NCBI GenBank assembly: GCA_038049695.1
Contig: CP142452.1
Coordinates: 71,925,501 to 71,989,500 of the forward strand
Origin: Cinnamomum chago
Taxonomy: Eukaryota > Streptophyta > Magnoliopsida > Laurales > Lauraceae
Length of the DNA: 64,000 nucleotides
Direction: 5' to 3'
In this document: positions 45,091 through 55,433 of the stretch, one piece after another
Position numbering within the stretch: the stretch's first letter is position 1
How the letters are laid out: each line of letters begins with the position of its first letter
The notes under the pieces: generated by a model
What the model was told of the DNA's origin: nothing
Database searches by the model: none
What the model saw: only the letters and a program-made list of their open reading frames with translations
Position numbers and translations under genes: made by a program

Positions 45091-45612
45091 CTATATTGCA
45101 TCATCTACCCTAAAATGTCATAAGTTTGATACCTTTTCAGTAATGACTTCTTTCAGTTGTGTTCTGAACCTTAAAAAGAGCCATTTGAAAACTGTACCAG
45201 TTGTGTAAATGCATATCTGTATGTAGCTTTGCTTGAAGATTACCATTTGTGTGGTAAATATCAATTTCGTTTTGTGCTTGGTTAATATCACTTTTATTTT
45301 GGGTTTTTAGGTTTTGAAAAGGGGTTTCTTTTTTGTAGGCACTGTTTTTCTCTATATTGCATCATCTACCCTAAAATGTCATAAGTCTGATTCCTTTTTA
45401 GTAATGACTTATTTCAGTTGTTGTCTGAGCCCTAAAATGAGCCATTTTAATACTATACCAGTTGTGTAAATACATATCTGTATATAGCTTTGCTTGAAGA
45501 TTACCATTTGTGATGTAAATATCAATTTCGTTTTGTACTTAGTTAATATCACTTTTGTGTTGGGTTTTTAGGGTTTGAAAAGGAGTTTGTTTTTTGTAGG
45601 AACTGTTTTTCT
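45091..45612. repeat. 261-bp tandem duplication upstream of the MULE-A gene
   Basis: CTATATTGCATCATCTACCC at 45,091 recurs at 45,352 and the two units are nearly identical throughout; a third unit begins at about 45,613 and is lost quickly. It lies in the presumed promoter/leader of the transposase gene. Confidence 0.85.
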
Positions 45613-45786
45613 CTATTGTGTTCTTTCACTAAGTGACACTTAGTATAGTTTCATTATGTTCAAATAAGGCACAGCATGGGCATTTTAATAGTGGCTAATG
45701 GTTTAGAAATATATACTTGCTCTGTCTTTAAATTTTTTTTGAACTTTCGTATTTCTCTAACCAAAGTTCTTGTGATTTGAGATAGC

Positions 45787-48372
45787 ATGTCAGTCAGCGA
45801 GGTGTTGGTCATATTTCACTATGATGGTGACTTCCAATTCGATATAATCCATCCGGTGTACAATGGAGGAAATCAAAAGATGAGATATTTACCGACGGAT
45901 ATAACATAGGACTCACTGGTTAACGAAGCAACTGAAGCATCTAATTGAAATTCATCCATTCGGAGATTAAGCATACAATACCTTCATCACAATGAACGGG
46001 CATTTTCAATGGCAAGCATCGATGACGACAATGATGTGAAGAGAATGTTCAAAGCATCAGGGAATGATGTGAATGAGATATATCTATATGTCTTCAAAGA
46101 GCCTAAGAACCGGCAAAGTATAGGAGGAGAACAATGGAGGTATGTGCATAGGTTCTATTGGTAAATCAATAGATTACCAAATACTAAGTATGTCTTCCTA
46201 GTTGCTTATTGTCCTTTGTTGATTCATTGTAGGTACGAAAAGAACGTTCGAGGTCAAAACTGTGCAAAAAAAGTGAGAACCCCGTTAAGAACTTGTACGG
46301 GAAACCATGCCATAGAGCCAACGCCCGCTACAGAGCTGCCTACCATTGATCTACATGAAGACAAAGACATCCATTTCCCTTATGTGAGTAATGAATGCAG
46401 TCCACATCAGGCTGCAGTACAAGATGATGTTATTGATGATATTGACATTAGAACAAACAATCATGATGAAATTCATTCCGATGAACATACTGCCATCGGA
46501 CAGATTCGTCGGATCCCAAATGTGAAGGTCGAAAGCAATGGTGTCGTGGTCAATCTAGTTAACACTGCAAATTGTTCAAATCAAACTTCAGTTGTTGATT
46601 TTGAAGACAGAATGAAGCCTGAGGAGGTGAACACGGAGGTTGGTAATAACTCGGCTCAGGAAATGTGGGTTGGCCGTGAGTTCCCTGATCGTTAGACATT
46701 TCGGAATACTCTTGCCAAGTTTGCAATTTATGCCAACTTTACTCTTAAACACCTGAAGACCAACTCGACCAAGGTGACAGCTGGCTGTAAAGATCTGGGT
46801 TGTCCTTGGCGGATCCACGCTTCTATTGTAGAATCAGGACTACAATTTAAAGTCAGAACATACAATCCTAACCACCGATGCTCGAAGCCATTGAAGCCAT
46901 TGATGGGCATGGCACATCGACAAGCAACTTCGGCCCTTATTTCTGAATTCATCATGGATAGAGTCCGACAGAACGTAGATTTAAAGCCGAAGAAGATAAT
47001 GAACGACTACCAAATGGAATTTGGGTCGACCATTAGCTATAGGAAGGCACTTATAGCAAAGGAGATGGCTCTGCGTATTGTGCAAGGATCATACGAGGAG
47101 TTCTTCCAGCATCTGCCTCTCTACTGTATTGAATTGAAAAAAACCAACCCTGGCACAATAACAAACATAGACACCACGTCTGATGACCGTTTCAGAAGGT
47201 TTTTTTGGGCATTTAGACCCTATATAAGGTCATTCACGTCTTCGCTGAGACCGATGATTGCTGTAGACGGTACACATCTCCGAGGTAAGTATCCTGGTGT
47301 CTTGCTTGTAGCCGTGACATATGATGCGAATCATAAGCTACTACCCATCGCCTTTGCCTTTGCGGAAGCAGAACGGCGTGATAGTTGGGAGTGGTTTCTT
47401 GTGAACTTATTCATAGCGCTTGGAGAACCACCCAATTTGACCATTGTTTCAAATCATCAAAAGGATCTTATTCCAGCTCTCCAGAACACTATACCCTCCG
47501 CAGTGCATTGCTACTGTTGCCGTCACATAGCTGAAAATATCAAAACTGCTTTCAGTGACAGCGCAATCGTTATGAAATTCTAGCGTGCCACAAAGTCCTA
47601 TAGGCCTTATGTTTATTAGGCATACATGACGGATATACGTGCAGTCAGCCAAGAGGCTTTCAGCTACATTGAGGCAATTGGGAGGCAGCGTTGGGCAAAT
47701 GCATACGTTCAAGGCCGTCGATATGACATGCTAACTAGTAATGCGGCTGAGTGTACTAACAGCCTGTTAAGGGACACAATGGTACTGCCTATTGTGAAAC
47801 AGGTCGAGGAGATACGTGCCAAGTTAATGGAGTTCTATCAAAAGCGTCATCTTCAGTCAGAGAGTGTAACTACTCGTCTAACTCCGTATACGGAAAAAAT
47901 CTTGAGCCAAGAAATGGAGGAAGCTCGCAGGGTTCATGTACGTGTCGCTGGCCTGGTCGAATTTCAAGTACAGTCCGCAGAGTACGTGGACGTAGTCGAT
48001 CTCGAACGCAGAACTTGTACATGTTGTAAATGGGAGATTTTGGGCCTCCCATGTTGTCATGCACTTGCATCAATGAAGGTAAGGAACTATGATCCATATG
48101 AGTTTTGCGAGCATTGATACCTATCAAGTGTTTATCATGCAACGGATAATGAAGTTCTACATGCTACCCGGGACAGTAAGCAATGAGAATACACAATTGA
48201 AGAAAGAGTTCTTCCACCACGAGCAAGTAAACAACCAAGGCGTCCTAAAAAGAACATGATTCGTACCGAATATCGTGGCCTTCAACGAAGGGTAGTTACC
48301 TGCTCCAATTGTAAAGAGAGGGGGCATAACCGTGGAGGTTGTCGCAATCCTCCACGTGATGTGATTTGCTGA
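45787..48372 (+). pseudogene. MuDR-type MULE transposase (cassette A), several nonsense codons
   Basis: Exon 45,787-46,139 codes the N-terminal PB1-like region; an intron ends at 46,232 and the second exon runs to TGA 48,370. In order follow an acidic linker, the MuDR DNA-binding domain (CKDLGCPWRIHASIVES), the MULE catalytic domain (MIAVDGTHLRGKYPGVLLVA, then CRHIAENIK, then SNAAECTNSLLRD), a SWIM zinc finger (CTCCKWEILGLPCCH) and a CCHC knuckle (CSNCKERGHNRGGC). Internal stops are at 45,907, 45,946, 46,693, 47,581, 48,115 and others; most fit TGG to TAG/TGA or CAG to TAG. The second catalytic aspartate is also lost: IVSNHQK (AAT at 47,452-47,454) where the family has SDR/SDH. The gene cannot make an active transposase. 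Confidence 0.88.
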
Positions 48373-48382
48373 TTCAAGATAA

Positions 48383-48760
48383 ATGATGTAAATGGGAAGT
48401 TCAAAGCTTGAACAATGCATTGCTTTTTTCTGGAGATTTTGGTGTAAATGGGTTCCATTAGAAAATTGAAGATTGCAGTTATTTTTTTGGTACAGTTTGT
48501 GATGTAAATGGGTTGTTCAAAGCTTAAACAGTGCACTGCCTTTTTTTAGGGATTCTTGTGTAAATGGATTCCATTGGGGAATTGAAGATTGCAGTTATTT
48601 TGCTGGTACGGTTTGTGATGTACATGGGTTGTTCAAAGCTTGAACAGTACAATGCTTGTTTTTTTTTTTGGGAATTTTGGTGTAAATGGGTTCCATGGGG
48701 AATTGAAGATTGCAGTTATTTTTGTGGTCCGGTTTGTGATGTAAATGGGTTCCATGAAAC
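48383..48760. repeat. About 117-bp tandem repeats after MULE-A
   Basis: GATGTAAATGGG-TTCAAAGCTT units start at about 48,383, 48,501, 48,616 and (partial) 48,737. Each has the TTCAAAGCTTGAA palindrome or a near copy and GAATTGAAGATTGCAGTTAT. They follow directly after the transposase stop. Confidence 0.8.
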
Positions 48761-48881
48761 TGTTGGAATGTGAATGAATGGTGATATAAATGAGGTTTAT
48801 ATACATTTAGATTATTGAATCCATGCTGTTCTTATTAAGTAATTCTTTCTGTTCAAAATTATGAAATGCAACTATACATTT

Positions 48882-49588
48882 ACATTCCTGCAGCTGATTA
48901 CTGACAACTTTTAATACATCCACTGACAAAACTAGTCGATACTGACAACTATAAGCTGTTAGTATCGACGGATTTTTTACATTCCAACAGCTGATTACTT
49001 ACAACTTTTAATTCAGTCACCTGACAAAACTAGTCGATACTGACAACTATAATTTGTCGATATCGACATATTTTTTACATTCCAGCTGCTAATTGCTTAC
49101 AACTTTTAATTCAGCCACCTGACGAAACTAGTTGATACTAACAACCAAAAGTTGTCGTTTTCGACAGCTTTTATACATTCCAGTAGCTGATTACCTACAA
49201 CTTTTAATTCAGCCACCTGACGAAACTTGTTGATACTAACAACTAAAAGCTGTCGTTATCGACAAATTTTATACATTCCAGCAGCTGATTACCTACAACT
49301 TTTAATTCAGCCACCTGACGAAACTAGTCGATACTGACAACCAAAAGATGTCGTTATCGACAAATTTTATACATTCCGGCAACTAATTACTAACAACTTT
49401 TAATTCAGCCATCTGACGAAACTAGTCGACACTGACAAACAAAAGTTGTCGTTATCGACTGCTTTGATACATTGCAATCCACATAGAGTTACAACTTTAA
49501 ATTCAAAACACTAACACAACTAGTCGATACCGACGACTTTAAGTTGTCGATATCGACGGGTTTTATACATTACAACACCTACTTGCTT
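48882..49588. repeat. 98-bp tandem array with GTCGATATCGAC palindromes (7 units)
   Basis: Units start at 48,882, 48,979, 49,077, 49,175, 49,273, 49,371 and 49,469, with a partial eighth at 49,567; the spacing is 97-98 bp. Each has ACATTCC, ACAACTTTTAATTCA, GTCGATACTGACAAC and a second GTCG-TATCGAC word in inverted relation. It lies between the transposase and the convergent PMD gene. Confidence 0.9.
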
Positions 49589-49599
49589 CCATAATTCAA

Positions 49600-50023
49600 C
49601 CCACCAAAAATTCATACAAATATTTGGGATGGTTACAGCAACCATCATCACCTCCCTGCAAAATCAAGTAAACAACTCCTTTAATGATCACCTCAAACAT
49701 GGCATGAACCCCACCACCATCAATCCCACCACCATACAGACTCCAAGTGGAACCCAAAGCATCCCAAATTCAATAAACTGCTATTGACTTGTACTCAAAC
49801 CATTCTAAACCATAACATGCATTCAACCATTCTATTGTCCATCTTAACCATAACATGCATTCAACCATTAATCTGCTAACAACAAAAGGATTATATATAC
49901 AATTAATATTCATTCTGCACAATGGGCAAAAAAAAAAAGTTTGCTAGAATCAATAAATAGCCCGGTAAGCACAATCCATTTTACATTAGATGCAAAACAA
50001 AATATATGTCTTCTTGAGTTAAG
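49600..50023. other. 3' flank of the PMD-C48 gene
   Basis: Non-coding, AT-rich; probably 3' UTR and spacer between convergent genes. Confidence 0.5.
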
Positions 50024-52030
50024 TCATGGGAAGTCAGATAAGTTGGTCAACCCCAGTCTGTTGGCATTCAACCGCCAGCTCCTTTTGAATATCTCTACGA
50101 CGATTTTGCTGTGAAAATAGGGAATGTCTTCTTGAGTGAAGCTGATGCTACGGCGGTGCACACAGTGTTCCGCGAAAGACATTGCAAATACTCCACATTC
50201 ATTTCCATTTTGTTGACGAGGGATGCCATCCTTTACAAGCCAAACCCAAAGATAAGGGTCTGACCATCCAAATTGGCTATATCTTTCATTCAACCATGCA
50301 ACCTGCGTGAAGCATTATTACAATGCACTTTTAGATTAAGAATAGTATATGTTTACGCCAATAGGCAGATGCATATGATGGGAATTTGGAAAAGTTATGA
50401 TGTGTTAGGATTTCAAAAATGGAAAAAAAGAACTTTTTACATTACCCCATCAGCCTTCAGATTGTTCAACTGCTTTCTAACTTCTTTCATTGTTGCAAGA
50501 GCTGGTTGTTCTTTAAGCCTCTTCTGCCAAGTCTTAAACAATGGAAACTGTATATCCTTTTTCCAAGTTTCGGCCGGTTTAGGACACCGCTCGATCGACA
50601 TCCTAGTGTAAGCCCATAACTGAACCATTCCAAAAAATTTTATAGGTTATATAAGATTGAAGAAAATAAAATTCATTCTGCTAAACCATTCCACCAAAAT
50701 GCATATTGGAACAAACAATCATTCATTATGCTGACGCCTGAAATATAGCACCAGTTTGTAGAGCACTAGTTACTCATTTGAGATTTCCTAATCAGCAGGA
50801 TTTTTGGGACATGACATTTGGTAAGGCCCATGACATTAATGATACAGATCACTGAACCATAGTCCTGCATGTATAGAACAGAGCCAGACAACAAATCTAA
50901 TGTTTTTTGGTGCGCAAAACATGTACTTCCGCTTTTAGCATTTTATACACAGCAGATGAAACATGGCATGAGCCACTGTGTAAATGTGAAGGTGGTGGTT
51001 TCTTAAGCTACACCAAAATTCCAAAATGTAGTTTTTTAGATTGCAGACTGGACAAGGTGTTAAGAATGAGAACAAGGACCTGTAACAGCTGAAGAGGCCC
51101 TGTGGGTGTCCTGAGTTGGTGTCCCTCTTCCTCTCCGTGTACATTCTTCCCCTCCTCTCCCTGTTCATCCTTCCCCTTCTCTTCTACCCCGATCTTCTCC
51201 TTATTCCACCGAGTAGCGTTTGCCAACATCCTATAAAGATTCGCAAGACAAGCCGGTGCCCATGCGTACGGTTTAAAATCTTTGAACAACTTTAGCAGAT
51301 AGGCAGGGCCTCGGGCACAAGAAGTTTGCAAGATGATTTGACCGGACACCAAGAAGAAGAGGTAGGCCCGTGTAGCCTGAATCTCATAGTCCTTGTATTT
51401 CTTCTTCTTCTTCTTCTTCTTCTTCTCCAGTTCTTCAGCCTTGAAATTGTCCTCAAGCCACTTAAATTTCAAAGTCATGCCGACGTAGTCAACCTTCTTT
51501 TGTGGGGTAATACCGAGCAACTCCTGACATACTGTTTGAACTAGCCTCCCTGGGAAAGTTCGACCAATTACTAGGTCCCCATCAATGGGTAGACTGTATA
51601 TATAAGCCACGTCCTCAAGTGTTATAGTAGCTTCTCCGGATGGAAAATGGAAAGTATTTGTTTCAGGACGCCACCTCTCTACCAATGCAGTGATTAACGC
51701 GTGGTCTATGACCATACGACTTATCTCTGCAAAATGATGGAGACCCGTCTGCCTAACGTATTCCTTCTGGGTGTTTGTAAGCCCCCATATTGCTGCGTCC
51801 GGGTTTGTTGGGATGCACCTGAGGCGACCGAACTCCTACTAGTATCAAGTATTACAAGGCTAGTTAGGAATCATACGCTAAAAGGAAATACATTACTAAT
51901 TGATAAAGTCAAGGAAGTAAGTCTATATGTAGTCACAATATACCTCTCCCTTACGAATTCCTTCCGATATATGATTTTGTTGGTTATATAGGAGAACTCT
52001 CGGAGCCTCAGCGGACTGTTCTGCTGTCGT
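50024..52030 (-). CDS. PMD (plant mobile domain) protein joined to a C-terminal Ulp1/C48 protease half
   Basis: Four exons join in frame with GT/AG borders: 52,030-51,944, 51,835-51,080, 50,619-50,446 and 50,302-50,024, giving about 432 codons without a stop. The PMD domain is recognisable: ISEGIRKGE, LVERWRPETNTFHFPSGEAT, ITLEDVAYIYSLPIDGD, then YAWAPACLANLYRML and LWAYTRMSIERCP. The last exon reads WLVKDGIPRQQNGNECGVF and FTQEDIPYFHSKIVVEIF, the cysteine end of a Ulp1-type protease. The histidine and aspartate of the triad, normally earlier, are absent, so proteolysis is unlikely. A (TTC)n tract (51,398-51,425) inserts nine lysines in the PMD domain. The start exon upstream of 52,030 was not found. 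PMD proteins occur in hosts (MAIN/MAIL1, silencing) and in transposons. This gene faces the MULE-A transposase and probably belongs to that element. Confidence 0.7.
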
Positions 52031-52059
52031 CTGCAAAGTAACAAACGTAACAATTAGTA

Positions 52060-52955
52060 CATTGGAGACATGATGATAATATGATTTATGGATATGATTA
52101 ATAATGCATAAGCATACACCAAAAGCATAAGCACCCACCAAAAGGTATAAAACTACAGAAATCCAAATTGGCTTTTCCCAATTTGAAACAATCACAGTAC
52201 CCAAACTGCAGCCACCACCAGCAAGTGAGGTACTAGTCAATATATGTATCAATTTCTTTTTTTCGGTCATATAGGTTTCATAAACAATATTAAAGATGTG
52301 ATGGAGATACATAAACAGTAATATCATGCAAAGACAGTCTATGATTTGAATCCTTTTTAATCAACAATCTGTGCATGGACTCTTTAACATTTTTTCATTC
52401 AGCACTCTGTAAATGGACTTCTCTCTCCAAGTATATAAATGTATAGCCAATCTAAAATATCTCCACGCCAATAAAGGTGTATTGATACAGATCTTTTCCT
52501 TTGCATGAAATTTCTCGCTGGATTCTGTGCTCTTGACTAAGTCTCTAAACTTGTTAAGTTGTTAGATCCCACGTTGTATTCAGTTGGAACCATTTGTTAT
52601 CAAGCGGGCCTCTATTTTAGGAAGGGGCTTGCTATTGGCACACAAAATTTAGCTTTTCAAACACAAGGAAACTTCTTTTTTTTTATTACATTCATGCCCC
52701 TTCATGAAATGACCAAAATAGACATAATCCAACAAAAACTCAAAACCTATTTTCTTTTCACACACAGGCTGGTCTTGTTCCTCTCTCACTCATCTCATTC
52801 TTCACTTCCTCCATCTTCCTTAGGCAACTCATCTTCACTCACATTCCTCCATTTTCTTCTCCTATTCAAGCCATTTACTTTCTACTTCTCACTCTCTACT
52901 TCCTCCATCCACTTGTCTACTAATCTTCACTTACATTCCTCTACTTTCTAGTGCA
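52060..52955. other. Divergent spacer between the PMD-C48 gene and the MULE-OTU gene
   Basis: Holds the unrecognised 5' part of the PMD-C48 gene and the promoter/leader (CT-rich, 52,760-52,950) of the MULE-OTU gene. No terminal inverted repeats could be assigned, so the border between the two elements is not fixed. Confidence 0.4.
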
Positions 52956-53131
52956 ATGAAGGAAGAAAACAACAATCAAATTGTAACTTTAAACCAAAGT
53001 AGTATTGGAAAGGTCAGTTCCTTTGTTTTTATGTGTTTTTTATTTATTTTACCTCTTTTTTTAGTTTTTTTCTCACCTGGAACGAGTTGCAGGTTCTCGA
53101 TATGTACGAACTTTCAGGTCAGAACATATGT

Positions 53132-53192
53132 CATATGTTCGGAACTGTAAGTCCGAACATATGGCTTGTGTTCGGACCTGAAGTTCCGAACA
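53132..53192. repeat. GTTCGGA inverted repeats in MULE-OTU intron 1
   Basis: CATATGTTCGGA (53,132-53,143) pairs with TCCGAACATATG (53,152-53,163); GTGTTCGGA (53,168-53,176) pairs with TCCGAACAC (53,184-53,192). Another TGTTCGGA lies at about 53,200. Confidence 0.85.
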
Positions 53193-54754
53193 CTGACATA
53201 TGTTCGGATTTTTCATACTGAACATTGACATATTATTATGTACATTTTGTAGGCCTCTACGCAGGAAAGTCAGGTTGGATCGGATTTTGTCATGGATTAT
53301 ACCAGTGAGTTTATAACTCAAGAGGTATGTCCGATTGTGAATTTATTACTCAAATTACAAATATTTGTTACTAAATTCATATTAAAATTGTTTACGGTAG
53401 ATATTTCACAGTCGCGATTCGTTGATCAATTGGGCTCGTGGTGTAGGATGGAAAAACGGGTTTGTCATTGTGATAAAGGTTTCAAATGCTGCTCGGATAG
53501 GTGTCAAACCTAGAGTACTCCTTGCATGCGACAGAAGTGGACAATATAAGCATGAAGAGGGCCAAAAGTGAAAAAGGGTCAAACAAAACGGTTCAAAAAA
53601 ATGTGGATGCCCTTTCGCATTAAAGGGGCATAAAGTTAGACTCAAATGATGATTGGATGTTAGAGGTCACATGTGGTGTGCATAATCATTCGGCAGTAGA
53701 ACATTTAGAGGGGCATTCTTTTGCGGGCAGATTATCAAAGGAGGAAACTCAGTTGCTGGTTGATATGTCCAAAAGCATGGTTAGACCAAAAGAAATTTTG
53801 GTTACGTTGAAACAAAGAAGTGAATTAAACGTAACCACAATGAAGACAATATACAATGCACGCTACATATATAAAGTTAATGATCGGGGTGGAAGAAGTC
53901 AGATGCAACAACTGCTTGGGAAGCTAACAGAGCATAATTACATTGAATGACATAAGACTTGTGAGGACAGCGATACTGTAATTGACTTGATTTGGACGCA
54001 CCCAAGCAGTTTAGATTTATTACGTGCATTTCCACATGTTTTGATAATGGACTGTACTTACAAGACCAATCGTTATCGCATGCCTCTATTGAAGGTTGTT
54101 GGAGTCACATCCACATACATGACTTTTTCTGTATGCTTTGCATACCTTTATGCAAAACGCGAAGATAATTATGCATGGGCATTGGGTGTATTGCGGGAAA
54201 TTATTAGTGATAGTATTCTTCCCGATGTCATTGTGACGGACAGAGAACTGTCACTCATGAACGCCATTAACAGAGTATTCCTGAGTGCAACTCATTTATT
54301 ATGCAAATGGCATATTAATAGAAACGTATTGGCGAGATGCAAAAAGTTGTTTGAAACTAAAGAGAAATGGGACAGGTTTATTATGAGCTGGAATATGTTA
54401 GTGTCTTCATCAACAGAAGAGGAGTTTGGTGAACAACTACGTAAGCTAAATCAAGAATTCAGTACGTATCCTGATGCACTCAATTACGTGAAGGGTAATT
54501 GGTTAGATTCTTACAAGGAGAGATTTGTTTCCGCATGGACAAACAATAATATCCATTTTGGGAATACTACTTCGAACAGGTACTTTTAAAAAAATACCAA
54601 TTATTTGATTTATGCCTATTAATTACTATGTCTCACCTCTTAACAATCATATGCAGGGCTGAGAGTTCACATGCACAGCTTAAGAGGCAGCTGAGATCAA
54701 GTCAAGGAAATTTTGAAGCGGTTTGGACTAAAATCCACAATTTGCTCGAGTTGC

Positions 54755-54762
54755 AGCATACC
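54755..54762. repeat. hAT target-site duplication, left
   Basis: AGCATACC, identical to 60,312-60,319; 8 bp is the hAT hallmark. Confidence 0.95.
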
Positions 54763-55433
54763 CATGGTTTAAAATCTCGGTCATGGTCGCGGTATCGGCC
54801 GGGCTGAAAAACCGATATGATATCAGTATCGGTTGTGGATATCGGTCCGTCGCGGTCATTGCGGTGTGAATTTTTTTTTAATCCAAAAAAATTCGCAAAA
54901 ACATCCAAAAAATCCAGAATATTAGAAAATGCTGGAAAACTATATTTGTTTCCATTAGTAACAACAATAAATCAAAATCTCGGTCACCTTAAGTTATGAG
55001 TCCTGTCTGTGTCGCAGACTCGCAGTTCACTGTCTTTTTTCCAGTGTTTCATATAATGCAAACATTATTGATGCTCTACTCATGATCAATTCATTAGTGT
55101 CAAATATAAGAAGATAAAGATAACATATCAATCATCATTTAATACTAACTTAATCATCAAATAAAGTTGTGAAATTCAAGACCTTAAAGATTAGTGAATG
55201 AGATAGTGAGTTAGTGACTGAGATAGATAAATCATAAAGCACTTGGGCATCAAAATGTTCATGGTTTACCTGAAATTAGAGGGGACTAGTGGAGAGTACT
55301 AGTAGAGACTAGAGAGAGACTGATGAGTATGAGTGTATGACAAATTGACAGCCTAATACCAAGTGGAGTGTCGCCCGGGCTCGATATCATCATCATCATC
55401 ATCATTTCTTCGGTATTGGCTAAAAAGATATGC

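Noticed and set aside
46588..48142. Antisense frames across the MULE-A gene
   Set aside because: Shadows of the transposase, which has clear domains on the plus strand.
48882..49588. CRISPR-like regular array
   Set aside because: Units are whole 98-bp tandem repeats without variable spacers, in plant DNA.
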